Below, piece by piece: positions 27,798 through 37,129 of a stretch of DNA of 64,000 nt. The notes under the pieces were generated by a model. That model was not told the origin of the DNA and made no database searches. It saw only the letters and a program-made list of their open reading frames with translations. Numbering within the stretch: the first letter of the stretch is position 1; each line of letters begins with the position of its first letter. The position numbers were made by a program, and so were the translations under genes. This stretch comes from Vibrio sp. PID17_43 (lineage in GTDB: Bacteria; Pseudomonadota; Gammaproteobacteria; Enterobacterales; Vibrionaceae): NCBI RefSeq assembly GCF_002608565.1, contig NZ_LIXM01000019.1:1-64000 (forward strand). The letters run 5' to 3'.

Positions 27798-28280
27798 ATG
27801 ACATTAGTGATTTGGAGTTTAATAGCGGCTATTGGTGTCTCTGATGCGCAGAAGCACCGTATCCCCAATCCACTCGTTCTCGCGCTGTTGTTGGTCGTGA
27901 CGGCTGAGTTATTTCAACAACAAGAGGTGATGTGGTGGCTGCACCTAAAAGGCTTTTTAGCCACCTTTGCCATTGGCTTTGTTTTATACCTCACTCGAGC
28001 CATGGCAGGAGGAGATGTGAAATTACTTGCGGTGATCGGTTTGTGGCTGGGCGCGGATGTGATGTGGCAAGTGACGCCATATATCATCATCGCAGGTGGT
28101 GTGATCGGGGCGTTTTACCTGGCGTTACACTTGGCATCTTCAACGGAGCCCATTAACCAGCAAGTTAAGGCGTATGTGGTGCAAAAAGTGACGCCTGGCT
28201 GGAGAAGCCAGCAGCCATTGGTGATCCCTTTTGCTCCTGCGATTGTAATAGGGTTGGCGTATTACTTTTACATTCAATAG
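27798..28280 (+). CDS. tadV: Tad prepilin peptidase TadV/CpaA
   Basis: A type IV prepilin peptidase of the A24 family, 160 aa, that cleaves the Flp prepilin and TadE-like pseudopilins at the inner membrane. The two catalytic aspartates are visible in GVSDAQKHRIPN (about 12-23) and AGGDVKLL (about 70-77, the GxGD-type motif). Several hydrophobic helices fill the rest. I use the ATG at 27798; an upstream in-frame start lies inside flp. The ribosome binding site is poor, suggesting translation coupled to flp, 25 nt upstream. Confidence 0.9.
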   Translation: MTLVIWSLIAAIGVSDAQKHRIPNPLVLALLLVVTAELFQQQEVMWWLHLKGFLATFAIGFVLYLTRAMAGGDVKLLAVIGLWLGADVMWQVTPYIIIAGGVIGAFYLALHLASSTEPINQQVKAYVVQKVTPGWRSQQPLVIPFAPAIVIGLAYYFYIQ

Positions 28281-28349
28281 GTCGCGCCAACTCATTTTGG
28301 GCAAGGAATGCCCACAAAAGAAGTGCCAAATAATAGGAGGGCACCGTCT

Positions 28350-29657
28350 ATGGCTACGGTCTTCAAAGACAATCTAGTGCCGCAAATCGAGCCACCTTCA
28401 GTCCCAGCATCAGAAGAGTATTTAGATGTTCCCGCTGCGGTGGTCGAAAGCTTACTGATTAAACATTTGTCAGCCCACCCTAAGTCGGACTTGATCGAAC
28501 TTTCAAACCGAATGTGTGTGGTCTCTACTATTATTGAAACGGCACTGGCTCATCTGCGCAGTCGCAGCTGGGTGGAGGTCTATCAACCGTTAAATGCCAC
28601 CAGTACTTATTCAAATGTTCGCTATGGCTTAACCGAATTAGGGTTAGCAGAAGCGGAGTTAGCCTTTCGAAAAGATGCTTATATTGGACCGGTGCCCGTT
28701 TCGCTAGAGCAATATTGGGATATTGTTCAGCGGCAGGATTTACGCAACCAACCCATTACGCGAGCGGATGTGGAGCGAGCGCTCTCGGGTGTGTATGGGG
28801 CGGAGCGATTAATCCCAGTCTTAGGGCCTGCCATTAATTCCGGCAGGGCATTGCTGCTTTATGGCCATGCAGGGACGGGGAAAAGTTATGTCGCCGCAAG
28901 GGTATTGAATGCGCTGAATACCTCAGTGTATATCCCACATGCGGTATTTGCTGATGGCAATATCATCAAAGTCTTTTCCGAGCATCACCACAAGCGAGTA
29001 GATAACTCTCATACCAAAGCCTTCGTAAAACTTAATAACCACTATGATAAACGTTGGGTGTTGTGTGAAAGGCCTAATATCCAAGTCGGTGGCGAACTCA
29101 CCATGGAAATGTTGGAGGTGAACCACAGTGAACACAATCGTGTTTGGAATGCGCCACTTCAGATGATGGCCAATAACGGAATTCTGGTGATTGACGATCT
29201 CGGTCGTCAAACCATGCCCGTTGCGGCTTTGCTAAACCGCTGGATTGTCCCCATGGAGTATTTTGTCGATCACCTTGGGCTGCCCAATGGTCAACAAACG
29301 TCCGTCCCTTTTCTACTGACTCTGGCGTTTTCATCTAACCTGTCGCCTAGCTCAATTGCCGACCCAGCATTTTTGCGCCGTTTAGGCTACAAGATCGAAT
29401 TTAAGCCACTTGAATTAGACGATTATTGCCAACTGTGGATGGAACTCGCTACGTCTTATGAGATGACCTTAGCTGAGGATTTCTTCCAACAGTTAGTTCA
29501 ACTTCATGAAGAAACAAGTACTGGTTATTTCCCATGTTTACCAAAGGATATGTTGGGAATTAGCAGAGACATAATGTTATTTGAGCAAATTGGCAAACGG
29601 GTGTCCGCTGAGATTCTCTCGCGCGCTTGGGGGCTTTATTTTACCGTCGATGAGTAA
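28350..29657 (+). CDS. Winged-helix AAA+ ATPase of the Tad locus, function unknown
   Basis: A 435-aa ATPase with no name in the classical Tad set. Residues about 25-110 look like a winged-helix module (LIKHLSAHPKSDLIELSNRM, ending YGLTELGLAEAELA). The AAA+ core follows: Walker A GHAGTGKS at about 172-179, Walker B ILVIDDLG, and DPAFLRRLGYKIEF as a probable arginine-finger/sensor region. No membrane segments. The start at 28350 has GGAGGG 8 nt upstream; an ATG at 28308 is weaker. It sits between tadV and rcpC inside the operon, so it probably helps pilus assembly or its control. Similar ATPases occur, as I recall, in other proteobacterial tad loci, but I know of no defined role. Confidence 0.8.
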   Translation: MATVFKDNLVPQIEPPSVPASEEYLDVPAAVVESLLIKHLSAHPKSDLIELSNRMCVVSTIIETALAHLRSRSWVEVYQPLNATSTYSNVRYGLTELGLAEAELAFRKDAYIGPVPVSLEQYWDIVQRQDLRNQPITRADVERALSGVYGAERLIPVLGPAINSGRALLLYGHAGTGKSYVAARVLNALNTSVYIPHAVFADGNIIKVFSEHHHKRVDNSHTKAFVKLNNHYDKRWVLCERPNIQVGGELTMEMLEVNHSEHNRVWNAPLQMMANNGILVIDDLGRQTMPVAALLNRWIVPMEYFVDHLGLPNGQQTSVPFLLTLAFSSNLSPSSIADPAFLRRLGYKIEFKPLELDDYCQLWMELATSYEMTLAEDFFQQLVQLHEETSTGYFPCLPKDMLGISRDIMLFEQIGKRVSAEILSRAWGLYFTVDE

Positions 29658-29669
29658 AGGAAGAATACC

Positions 29670-30404
29670 ATGAGCAAAACACAAATTACTTTACTTTTGT
29701 TGCTGTCAGTTGCTTTTGGGCTGGGCGCAGTCATGGTAGCAAAGCAGTGGATGGATAATCAAAAGTTGCCGACTGTCGAGTTGGAAAAAGTTGAACGCCA
29801 TCCCGTACTGATTGCTGCAACAGAGCTAGAGCCAGGAACGATCATTGAAGAAAAGCACCTTGCTACAAAGTTAATGGAAGTGGATTGGATAGAGGAGAGT
29901 ACTCTAAAGACACAAGCTCAGGCACTTGGTCAGATCGTTGCAACGACGATTTATAAAGGCGAGTTGGTCAACCCAAGTCGAATCACCTTGCCTGGCGAGG
30001 GAGCGACGCTGGCGGCAATGATCCCGGAAGACAAACGAGCGCTGACCATACGAGTGAACGATGTCATAGGCGTAGCGGGCTTCCTATTACCAGGTAATAA
30101 GGTAGATGTGCTCAATACAAGAAGTGGTTACACCAAAACGGTGTTAAAGAACCTTAAGGTTCTTGCTGTGGATCAAACCGCGCGAACCAAAGATAACAAG
30201 CCAGTCATCGTTCGAGCGGTGACATTGGAAGTGACGCCAAGAGAGGCGGAAAAACTACTCACTGAAAATAGTAAAGGTAGTATCCAATTGGCACTGCGTA
30301 ACCCACATACGATTGATAAACCCTCGGTCGTTCGTTACACGCCAAGACCTAGCGTGACAATAATAAAAGGAACTCAAACGTCTAATGTTCGAGTAAGCAA
30401 CTAG
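29670..30404 (+). CDS. rcpC: Tad pilus assembly protein RcpC/CpaB
   Basis: A 244-aa periplasmic protein anchored by one N-terminal helix (about 5-25). It has a SAF domain (about 45-110, LIAATELEPGTIIEEKHLA) followed by the RcpC/CpaB domain with RALTIRVNDVIGVAGFLLPG and KVDVLNT. RcpC works with the secretin RcpA at the outer-membrane pore of the Tad system and may bind peptidoglycan or sugar through its SAF/beta-clip fold. It is 12 nt after the ATPase gene and 7 nt before rcpA. Confidence 0.92.
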   Translation: MSKTQITLLLLLSVAFGLGAVMVAKQWMDNQKLPTVELEKVERHPVLIAATELEPGTIIEEKHLATKLMEVDWIEESTLKTQAQALGQIVATTIYKGELVNPSRITLPGEGATLAAMIPEDKRALTIRVNDVIGVAGFLLPGNKVDVLNTRSGYTKTVLKNLKVLAVDQTARTKDNKPVIVRAVTLEVTPREAEKLLTENSKGSIQLALRNPHTIDKPSVVRYTPRPSVTIIKGTQTSNVRVSN

Positions 30405-30411
30405 GTGAGTT

Positions 30412-31887
30412 ATGAAAAAAATAATCCTTATTCTCTGGAGCGTACTGATTGCAAGTACGAGTGTTCCTGTTAGTGCAGCGGCACAGTCTGGACGCATTGT
30501 CAGTGTTCCACATCATCAATCGACTCAATTAATCATTTCAGGTAGTGCCAAAAAAGTAACCTTGGGTGACCCTAGTGTGTTAGATATCTTAATGCTCAAA
30601 TCCAATGAACTATTTTTGATTGGCAAAAAATTGGGAACAACAAATGTCTCAGTCTGGGATAGAAAAGGTCGTATTATTGAGTCATTTAATGTTGAGGTCA
30701 CTCACGACTTAAATACTCTTAAATCAAAACTTAATGACTTTTTGCCGGATGAAACGATTGAAGTTCATACCTCTCAGGACAAGATTGTTTTGAAAGGTTT
30801 AGTCAGTAATCAACAAAACATGGACGTGGCCCTTAAAGTTGCCGAAACCTTTGCCGCAGCGAAATCTGTTGATGAAAGCGAAGAAGAGCAAAATACCAGT
30901 CCGATTATAAACTTACTGTCTATTGGTGGCGCTCAACAAGTCACTTTAGAGGTTACCGTAGCAGAAGTTCAACGTTCACTGGTTCGCCGTTTTGATTCAA
31001 ACTTCCACTTTTTCCAAAAGAGTGGTGATTGGACGTGGGGCGCAACATCCGTCGGCGGTGCGATGGAAAGTGTTAATGATGCGATCTTACCTGTACTTAA
31101 CGCACCAGGTGTCAATGAATTTGGTTTTTTGGGATCATTTATTGATAGCAATACCTTGTTCACGTTTGCGCTTGATGTCGCTAAGCAAAATGGGGTGGCA
31201 AAAGTGCTGGCTGAGCCAAGCTTAACAGCACTGAGTGGGACAAAAGCCAACTTCGTCGCGGGTGGTGAGTTCCCTGTCCCTGTGCCTAACGAAGATGGAA
31301 TTACCGTGGATTACAAGGAATATGGCGTAGAGTTAGCTTTTGTTCCTTACATCTTGAGCGATAAAAAAATCAACTTACAACTCAATGTGAGTGTGAGCGA
31401 GTTAACCGCATCAGGAGCATTAACCTTTAGCCCAGGTGGGACCAATGCTGCGTATTTTGTTCCAACATTATCCACTCGTCGCGCAGGTAGCACATTGGAA
31501 CTTGCGGATGGGCAGACGATAGGGATAGCTGGCCTGTTGAGTGAAAATGCGCGAAATCTTGACTCTGGCTTACCGGGTGTTTCAGAACTCCCGGTGCTTG
31601 GGCGTTTGTTTAAAAGTGAGGAGTTTGTTTCTGGTGAAACAGAATTGGTGATTTTGGTCACTCCCCGATTAGCTAAACCGGTCGACCGACGAAATATCAC
31701 GCTACCAACAGATGGCTTTATCAGTCCGAATGACGTTGAGTTCTATTTGCTTGGTAAAGGTGCGACGTTGGACTTTGATAAATACCGAGTTAACGGCACT
31801 ACAGTGACCGATAGCAGTAATCATTCTAGCTACCAATACGCGACAGGCAAAGGTGGCACCGAAGGGCAGTTTGGTCACAGTTTATAG
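30412..31887 (+). CDS. rcpA: Tad outer-membrane secretin RcpA/CpaC
   Basis: A 491-aa secretin that forms the outer-membrane channel for the Flp pilus. It has a signal peptide (about 1-23), an N-terminal pilus-secretin domain and BON-like region (STQLIISGSAKKVTLGDP, about 41-130), and a C-terminal secretin domain with VAKVLAEPSLTALSGTKANF and the closing ELVILVTPRLAKPV. Length and order fit the CpaC family. Immediately followed by a small lipoprotein gene that may be its pilotin or partner. Confidence 0.94.
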   Translation: MKKIILILWSVLIASTSVPVSAAAQSGRIVSVPHHQSTQLIISGSAKKVTLGDPSVLDILMLKSNELFLIGKKLGTTNVSVWDRKGRIIESFNVEVTHDLNTLKSKLNDFLPDETIEVHTSQDKIVLKGLVSNQQNMDVALKVAETFAAAKSVDESEEEQNTSPIINLLSIGGAQQVTLEVTVAEVQRSLVRRFDSNFHFFQKSGDWTWGATSVGGAMESVNDAILPVLNAPGVNEFGFLGSFIDSNTLFTFALDVAKQNGVAKVLAEPSLTALSGTKANFVAGGEFPVPVPNEDGITVDYKEYGVELAFVPYILSDKKINLQLNVSVSELTASGALTFSPGGTNAAYFVPTLSTRRAGSTLELADGQTIGIAGLLSENARNLDSGLPGVSELPVLGRLFKSEEFVSGETELVILVTPRLAKPVDRRNITLPTDGFISPNDVEFYLLGKGATLDFDKYRVNGTTVTDSSNHSSYQYATGKGGTEGQFGHSL

Positions 31888-31899
31888 ATGGAGAACAAA

Positions 31900-32121
31900 A
31901 TGAAAAAGACAATGTATTTCGCTGTTTGTTTCACATCGTTAGGCTTATTGGGTTGTGCAAATGATCCTACTTTGGGCGTGTCGCTTAATCAGTTACAAAC
32001 AGAGCAGACACTTAACCCTAATGCCTGGTATGAAAATGTCGATTACGTGCCTGAAGGAAGCGGTGAACGTACCCAAACCAGCTTGAAAGTGTACAACCGT
32101 AATGGCGCAGCCAAAAAGTAA
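31900..32121 (+). CDS. Small Tad-locus lipoprotein
   Basis: A 73-aa lipoprotein: MKKTMYFAVCFTSLGLLGC is a signal peptide with lipobox LLGC (cysteine at about 19). The mature part is about 55 residues, polar, with no known domain. The ATG at 31900 has GGAG 6 nt upstream; the ATG at 31888 directly follows the rcpA stop but has no better site. By position it may play the part of RcpB or TadW-like accessory proteins, that is, helping the secretin into the outer membrane; this is inference. Confidence 0.75.
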   Translation: MKKTMYFAVCFTSLGLLGCANDPTLGVSLNQLQTEQTLNPNAWYENVDYVPEGSGERTQTSLKVYNRNGAAKK

Positions 32122-32149
32122 TCAGTGATGAGTCACTTCGGAGGCCGCG

Positions 32150-33451
32150 ATGAGATATGGAAAGTCAATAGCAACTAAGCACTCCCAAAGAGGGATCACG
32201 TTAGTCTTAATCAGCTTGATCATGTTAATACTCATTGGTATGGGTGCTTTTGCGATCGATTTAAACCACCAAGTACTGAACAAAACGCGTTTACAAAATG
32301 CGGTTGATTCCGCCGCACTGGCGTCTGCGGTGGTGGCCGATGACACCGGTAATGCTCTATTGGCGAAATCTGCAGCCGTGGCGGCATTAACCAGCTTCGC
32401 AGCGGCTTCTGGTAATCAGGAGTTGGTGTATGGTGAGGAGAACATTAGCATCACCTTCTCAAATGACTTACAAACGTTTGTTGATGCTGACAGCTTCTCT
32501 CTTGGTAGTGATAGTGACATCTATATCCGAGTCGCCGTCAGCGACGTCTCTTTGACTCAATATTTAAGTTACATTTTTGGCGTGGGAAAAGATGTCTCTG
32601 CCAGCGCGGTAGCGGGGCCAAGTGCAGCTGCCACAATGTCTTGTAATATCGCCCCAATGGCTGTTTGTGGTGATAAAAATAGCACTGATGATGCGTGGGG
32701 CTATAACCCTAATGGGTACGATCCAAGTGTGACGAGAAACCCATCTACAATTCATGCCTTGAAAGTTGGAGATCAGAATAATACCGCGATGGGGCCAGGG
32801 AATTTTCAGTTATTAGACTTTAATCAGGGCGAATTTGAAGAGGACGAGGAAGATAATAATGGAAATGGAAATGGAAATGGAAATGATGGTGGAGGCGGCG
32901 GTGCTGCGATAGTACGCCAAGCATTAGCTGGTGGCTACAACGGTTGTGCAGCCATCGGGGATACGGTTATCACCAAACCGGGTAATAGCGTAGGACCAGT
33001 CGCTCAGGGACTCAACACGCGTTTAAATGATTTTTCCGGTCCAATACAAAATGATGGAACAGTACTTCCTGATGTGTATGTAAAAGAGGCAACACTAACA
33101 AAAACTAATGACGTTATTGAAACAAGTGATTTTTATTTTGCAGATTATGTAACCTGCAAAGACGGAGGGTGTGACGGTACTTACCCTACCAACGGGGTCG
33201 CTGAACGAAGGATTTTGCGTATACCTATCGTTGATTGCACTGCTGACTCTACGGGCAAAACAGAGTTTGATGTCCTAGGGTTAGGTTGCTTCTTCTTATT
33301 ACAACGAGTTGATAACTCTGGACAAGCTGACGTTTATGGGCAGTTTTTAGAAGAGTGCATAATTAAGAATGGCTCAACTGGAATTAACCCAACAAACAAC
33401 GGCCCGTATCGAATACAACTATATAAAGATCCACTAAGCGAGGCGTCTTAA
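32150..33451 (+). CDS. tadG: TadG-like Flp pilus-associated protein
   Basis: A 433-aa protein with an N-terminal Tad/TadG-like hydrophobic segment (GITLVLISLIMLILIGMGAF, about 15-34) and the typical AIDLNHQVLNKTRLQNAVDS region after it (about 35-54). The rest is a large extracytoplasmic part rich in Asn, Gly and Asp. An acidic stretch FEEDEEDN leads into a (Asn-Gly)n tract (about 238-245) and a poly-Gly run, encoded by a hexanucleotide repeat. Several cysteines in the C-terminal half could form disulphides. TadG is a minor pilin-like component; the flexible spacer may vary in length between strains. Confidence 0.85.
   Translation: MRYGKSIATKHSQRGITLVLISLIMLILIGMGAFAIDLNHQVLNKTRLQNAVDSAALASAVVADDTGNALLAKSAAVAALTSFAAASGNQELVYGEENISITFSNDLQTFVDADSFSLGSDSDIYIRVAVSDVSLTQYLSYIFGVGKDVSASAVAGPSAAATMSCNIAPMAVCGDKNSTDDAWGYNPNGYDPSVTRNPSTIHALKVGDQNNTAMGPGNFQLLDFNQGEFEEDEEDNNGNGNGNGNDGGGGGAAIVRQALAGGYNGCAAIGDTVITKPGNSVGPVAQGLNTRLNDFSGPIQNDGTVLPDVYVKEATLTKTNDVIETSDFYFADYVTCKDGGCDGTYPTNGVAERRILRIPIVDCTADSTGKTEFDVLGLGCFFLLQRVDNSGQADVYGQFLEECIIKNGSTGINPTNNGPYRIQLYKDPLSEAS
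32861..32884 (+). repeat. Hexanucleotide tandem repeat in tadG
   Basis: Four perfect copies of GGAAAT, flanked by a partial copy. Each unit encodes Asn-Gly, so changes in copy number would lengthen or shorten the linker without breaking the frame. Confidence 0.85.
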
Positions 33452-33452
33452 T

Positions 33453-33926
33453 ATGAACGCGCTTAAACAAACACATCAGCTTTGTAAAAACAGACACAAA
33501 CAAACGGGCCTAGCCGCGCTAGAGTTTATTATTTGCTTGCCCGTATTATTGATGTTAGCGGTGTTACTGATTGATGTGAGTCGAGCGTTTATTCAATACA
33601 CGGAAATTAATAAAGCGCTGCAAAACGGCGTTCGCTATGCGGTGGTCGATACTTACGGCACGCTTGATTTCGGCAATATTGCCGATGGAGAAAAAATTCA
33701 GAATATGGTCGTGTATGGTAAGCCAACACCTACTGATCAAGATAAAAAAGTGCTGGGCTACCTAGAGCCAACGGACATTACCATCACTCAACCAACGAAT
33801 GAAACGAAAGAAGTGATGTTGTCAGCCACTTATACCTATGTGCCTATTTTCAGTAGCCTGCCTTTTTCCGACAGCTCTTTAGCGTTCACGATTGGCGCAT
33901 CGACCAAAATGAGGACGTCACCATGA
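33453..33926 (+). CDS. tadE: TadE-like pseudopilin
   Basis: A 157-aa minor pilin of the TadE family. After a short basic leader comes the prepilin-like motif TGLAALEFIICLPVLLMLAV, with glycine before the expected cleavage and a glutamate at position 5 of the mature form. The rest is a small extracytoplasmic domain. It starts 2 nt after tadG and overlaps the next gene by 4 nt (ATGA), so it is translated as part of a tight block. Confidence 0.9.
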   Translation: MNALKQTHQLCKNRHKQTGLAALEFIICLPVLLMLAVLLIDVSRAFIQYTEINKALQNGVRYAVVDTYGTLDFGNIADGEKIQNMVVYGKPTPTDQDKKVLGYLEPTDITITQPTNETKEVMLSATYTYVPIFSSLPFSDSSLAFTIGASTKMRTSP

Positions 33927-34438
33927 GAACCTGGAAGAATCGACAAAAAGGTGTTACGCAAGTTGAATTTACTCTCATTGCTTTGGCAGTGTTGTTGGTG
34001 ATTTTTTCCATTATTGAATTTGCTCTTTATTTTTATTCGATTCAGATGGCTAATGAAGTGACAAGAAGAACGGCTCGTTTAGCGACGGTGTGTTATATCG
34101 CTGATCGAGATGATATTCCGAATTTGCCCGCGGTTAAGGGCTTATACCCACCTGGGTTTTCTAGCGATAATTTATCCATCACTTACCTCGATGCTAATGG
34201 TGTCGAGGTGAACGTAAATGAGTTTTTTTCTGAAACGCCAGACACTGGTGTTTTGAATTCGATTTTTGCCAACATTCGTTTTGTTAAAGCAGAAGCCGAT
34301 TACACATTTCAATTTATGATGTTGTCACTGCTGATAAACGCTGTAGGGGCAAGTCCTGAGTTTCAGACCATTTTGCCCGCAGAGAGCCTCGGTGTATTAA
34401 GGCCTGAAGACGGGCTAGGCAGTATAGAAGATTGTTAA
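33923..34438 (+). CDS. Second TadE/TadF-like pseudopilin
   Basis: A 171-aa protein with a basic leader MRTWKNRQKG followed by VTQVEFTLIALAVLLVIFSI, a prepilin-like cleavage site with the conserved glutamate, and TadE-like EFALYFYSIQMANEVTRRTAR. Tad loci commonly carry two related pseudopilins (TadE and TadF); this is the second. Two cysteines, one at about residue 57 and one at the very C terminus, could form a disulphide. Overlaps tadE by 4 nt. Confidence 0.85.
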   Translation: MRTWKNRQKGVTQVEFTLIALAVLLVIFSIIEFALYFYSIQMANEVTRRTARLATVCYIADRDDIPNLPAVKGLYPPGFSSDNLSITYLDANGVEVNVNEFFSETPDTGVLNSIFANIRFVKAEADYTFQFMMLSLLINAVGASPEFQTILPAESLGVLRPEDGLGSIEDC

Positions 34439-34448
34439 GGGAGTATTT

Positions 34449-35672
34449 ATGTTGAAACCAGTAGTGTTTGAAAAGGATCTCGACACACAAAGCGTCAATT
34501 CCCTTAAAACGAATGTTAATATTTGGGTGATTAATGCGACGTCTACATTTAAAGCACATATAGAAGCGGAGCTATCAAACTGCATCAATATTAACGTCGA
34601 GTGGTTAGATTTGAGTAAAGTTGTGACTACATCGTTGGCTAATATGAAAACGCCAGATGTTATTTATATTGAAGCAGGAGACGGATGGGCACAAAAAATC
34701 GCGCATATTTACTCGAGCGAAGGGAGCTTACAGCGAAATCAAACAGCCCTAGTCGTATTTGGTGATGAAAATGACACATCATCGCTTAAGTTAGCATTAA
34801 AACTTGGAGCATCAGACTATTTTTCTCGGGAAGTCGGCTTCAGTGAATTATTTCCGATTTTGCAAGATATAGCAGAAGAAAAAGTGTCGACTAAGACCAT
34901 TGGAGCGTTGTCACTGTTCATCAATACTAAAGGGGGATCTGGCGCGACAACCGTTGCGTTAAATACCGCGATAGCATTGTCGGAATACTCTCAAGGAAAA
35001 GTCTTACTTATTGATTTGGATATGCAGTTTAGTGATGCAGCAGATTATCTGAACAGTAAACCGAAATACAGCATTAATGATGTGGTCGATAGCATCAATG
35101 ATCTTGATGAAATGTCACTAGAGGGGCTGGTTTACCAACATGCTTCTGGCGTCAATTATTTGTGCTTTAACCAAGATAACATTAAGGATAATTATGAGCG
35201 TGCCACAGAAGTCAATGCTCTTATTCCACTTCTTCGTCAATATTACCAACATATAATAGTTGATATGTCTCATGGTGTAGAACATGTTTTTCAGCACTTG
35301 GTTGCACCTGCCACGTCTGTTTATCTGGTTATGCAGCAAAATGTCACTTCCATTAAGCACGCTGCAAATTACGTTAAGTCACTGCAATTTGACTACGGTT
35401 TATCAAGTAATCAAATCAAGTTAATTATTAATCGCTTTGAAAAAAAAGCCCCTATATCGATTAAAGATATTGAGGAAACATTTCCTAAACAAGCACGTTT
35501 CTTAGTACCGAATAATTTCGCTATCGCTATTGAATGTGCCAATCTAGGAAAGCCCATTGTTCAAGCCAAGAAGAAAAGTGCCATTAAGTCTTCACTTATT
35601 GAAATATCACATCAATTAGAACAACCAGCGAATGAAAAAAAGCAAAGTTGGTTGAGCAAGTTCTTTTCTTAG
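34449..35672 (+). CDS. tadZ: Tad localisation ATPase TadZ/CpaE
   Basis: A 407-aa protein of the MinD/ParA superfamily that places the Tad machine, often at a pole. Residues about 1-145 form a receiver-like N-terminal domain; the ATPase domain starts with KGGSGATT (161-168). The first lysine of the deviant Walker A is present, but the second (KGGxGK in ParA/MinD) is alanine, a feature I associate with many TadZ/CpaE proteins, implying weak or absent hydrolysis. LLIDLDMQFSDAADYL and the membrane-free C terminus fit the family. 10 nt after the previous gene, 12 nt before tadA. Confidence 0.92.
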   Translation: MLKPVVFEKDLDTQSVNSLKTNVNIWVINATSTFKAHIEAELSNCININVEWLDLSKVVTTSLANMKTPDVIYIEAGDGWAQKIAHIYSSEGSLQRNQTALVVFGDENDTSSLKLALKLGASDYFSREVGFSELFPILQDIAEEKVSTKTIGALSLFINTKGGSGATTVALNTAIALSEYSQGKVLLIDLDMQFSDAADYLNSKPKYSINDVVDSINDLDEMSLEGLVYQHASGVNYLCFNQDNIKDNYERATEVNALIPLLRQYYQHIIVDMSHGVEHVFQHLVAPATSVYLVMQQNVTSIKHAANYVKSLQFDYGLSSNQIKLIINRFEKKAPISIKDIEETFPKQARFLVPNNFAIAIECANLGKPIVQAKKKSAIKSSLIEISHQLEQPANEKKQSWLSKFFS

Positions 35673-35684
35673 CAGGGAGTCGCT

Positions 35685-37121
35685 ATGTTTTTTAAAAGAA
35701 AGAATGTCGGTAGTGCTTTTCCTGAAGCAGCTAAGATCTCTGTTGCCAAAGACAGTGAAAATAAAGAAACACCTGAACCAAACCGCAATGAAAAAACACT
35801 CTCATCAATAGAAGACAAAATTATTGCAATCGAGGCAGAAAGGAAACGGTTAGAGCATGATCAGACGATAAAGCATTATTATCACGGAAAATTACTAGAT
35901 ACACTTGATCTTGGTTTACTGTCTCATCTACAAGAAGACCGAGCAAAAGAAGAGTTACGAGAAGCCGTCGTACATTTGATTGCCGAAGATCAAACGCACC
36001 CTTTAAGCTCTGAAGCCAGAAATCGAATGATCCGCCAGATAGAGGATGAAATTTTTGGATTAGGCCCTTTAGAGCCGCTACTCGACGACTCAACGGTCTC
36101 GGATATCTTGGTGAATGGGCCCAAAAGTATTTATGTTGAACGTTTCGGCAAGTTAGAAAAGACGCCCCATACATTTCTCGATGATCGACATTTGCGTAGC
36201 ATTATAGACCGTATCGTTAGCCAAGTAGGGCGACGTATTGATGAATCTTCTCCCATGGTGGATGCTCGCTTAAAAGATGGCTCGCGCTTTAATGCCATTA
36301 TTCCTCCGCTCGCCATTGATGGTGCGTCTGTTTCTATACGTCGCTTTGCGGTTGAGCGCCTTAATATGAATAACTTATTGGAGCTAGGCTCACTGTCTCC
36401 CGAAATGGCTAAGTTTCTTAATGCTGCTGTGGTTGGAGAGATGAACATTCTTATTTCAGGTGGTACGGGTTCAGGTAAAACCACCACTCTGAATATTCTT
36501 TCTGGTTTTATTCCTGCCGATCAGCGTATCGTTACTATCGAAGACTCAGCTGAGTTGCAAATGCAACAACCCCACGTAGTTAGGCTTGAGACTAGGCCAG
36601 CAAATATCGAAGGAAAAGGGGAGATTTCTCAGCGAGAACTGGTGAAAAACTCTTTACGAATGAGACCCGATCGTATTGTACTTGGTGAGGTGAGGGGCAG
36701 CGAAGCCGTTGATATGCTATCTGCAATGAATACAGGCCATGACGGTTCTCTTGCTACCATTCATGCCAATACGCCACGTGATGCTTTAAGCCGAGTTGAA
36801 AATATGTTCTCCATGGCCGGATGGAATATTTCCACTAAAAATCTTCGCTCTCAAATTGCTTCAGCGATTCATCTTGTCGTCCAGATGGACAGGCAAGAAG
36901 ATGGTAAGCGCCGTATGGTTAGCATTCAAGAAATCAACGGCATGGAGGGAGAAGTGATCACTATGTCAGAGATATTTAAGTTTCAAAGGCAAGGAGTGGA
37001 TTCAGAAGGCAATGTGGTTGGCAGCTATATTGCCACGGGCATCGTACCAGCCTGCCATGATCAACTAGTTAAAAGAGGAATGGATATTCCTTTTGAAATC
37101 TTCAACGAGAAGTTACGTTAG
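35685..37121 (+). CDS. tadA: Tad pilus assembly ATPase TadA/CpaF
   Basis: The motor of the Tad pilus, a type II/IV secretion ATPase thought to power both extension and retraction. In 478 aa it has an N-terminal helical domain (about 40-125), [15 protein letters not shown], Walker [10 protein letters not shown] (259-267), an Asp box around [10 protein letters not shown], Walker [14 protein letters not shown] and a His box [12 protein letters not shown]. All key motifs are intact. It is followed closely by the platform proteins tadB and tadC. Confidence 0.96.
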   Translation: MFFKRKNVGSAFPEAAKISVAKDSENKETPEPNRNEKTLSSIEDKIIAIEAERKRLEHDQTIKHYYHGKLLDTLDLGLLSHLQEDRAKEELREAVVHLIAEDQTHPLSSEARNRMIRQIEDEIFGLGPLEPLLDDSTVSDILVNGPKSIYVERFGKLEKTPHTFLDDRHLRSIIDRIVSQVGRRIDESSPMVDARLKDGSRFNAIIPPLAIDGASVSIRRFAVERLNMNNLLELGSLSPEMAKFLNAAVVGEMNILISGGTGSGKTTTLNILSGFIPADQRIVTIEDSAELQMQQPHVVRLETRPANIEGKGEISQRELVKNSLRMRPDRIVLGEVRGSEAVDMLSAMNTGHDGSLATIHANTPRDALSRVENMFSMAGWNISTKNLRSQIASAIHLVVQMDRQEDGKRRMVSIQEINGMEGEVITMSEIFKFQRQGVDSEGNVVGSYIATGIVPACHDQLVKRGMDIPFEIFNEKLR

Positions 37122-37129
37122 GAGGCACT

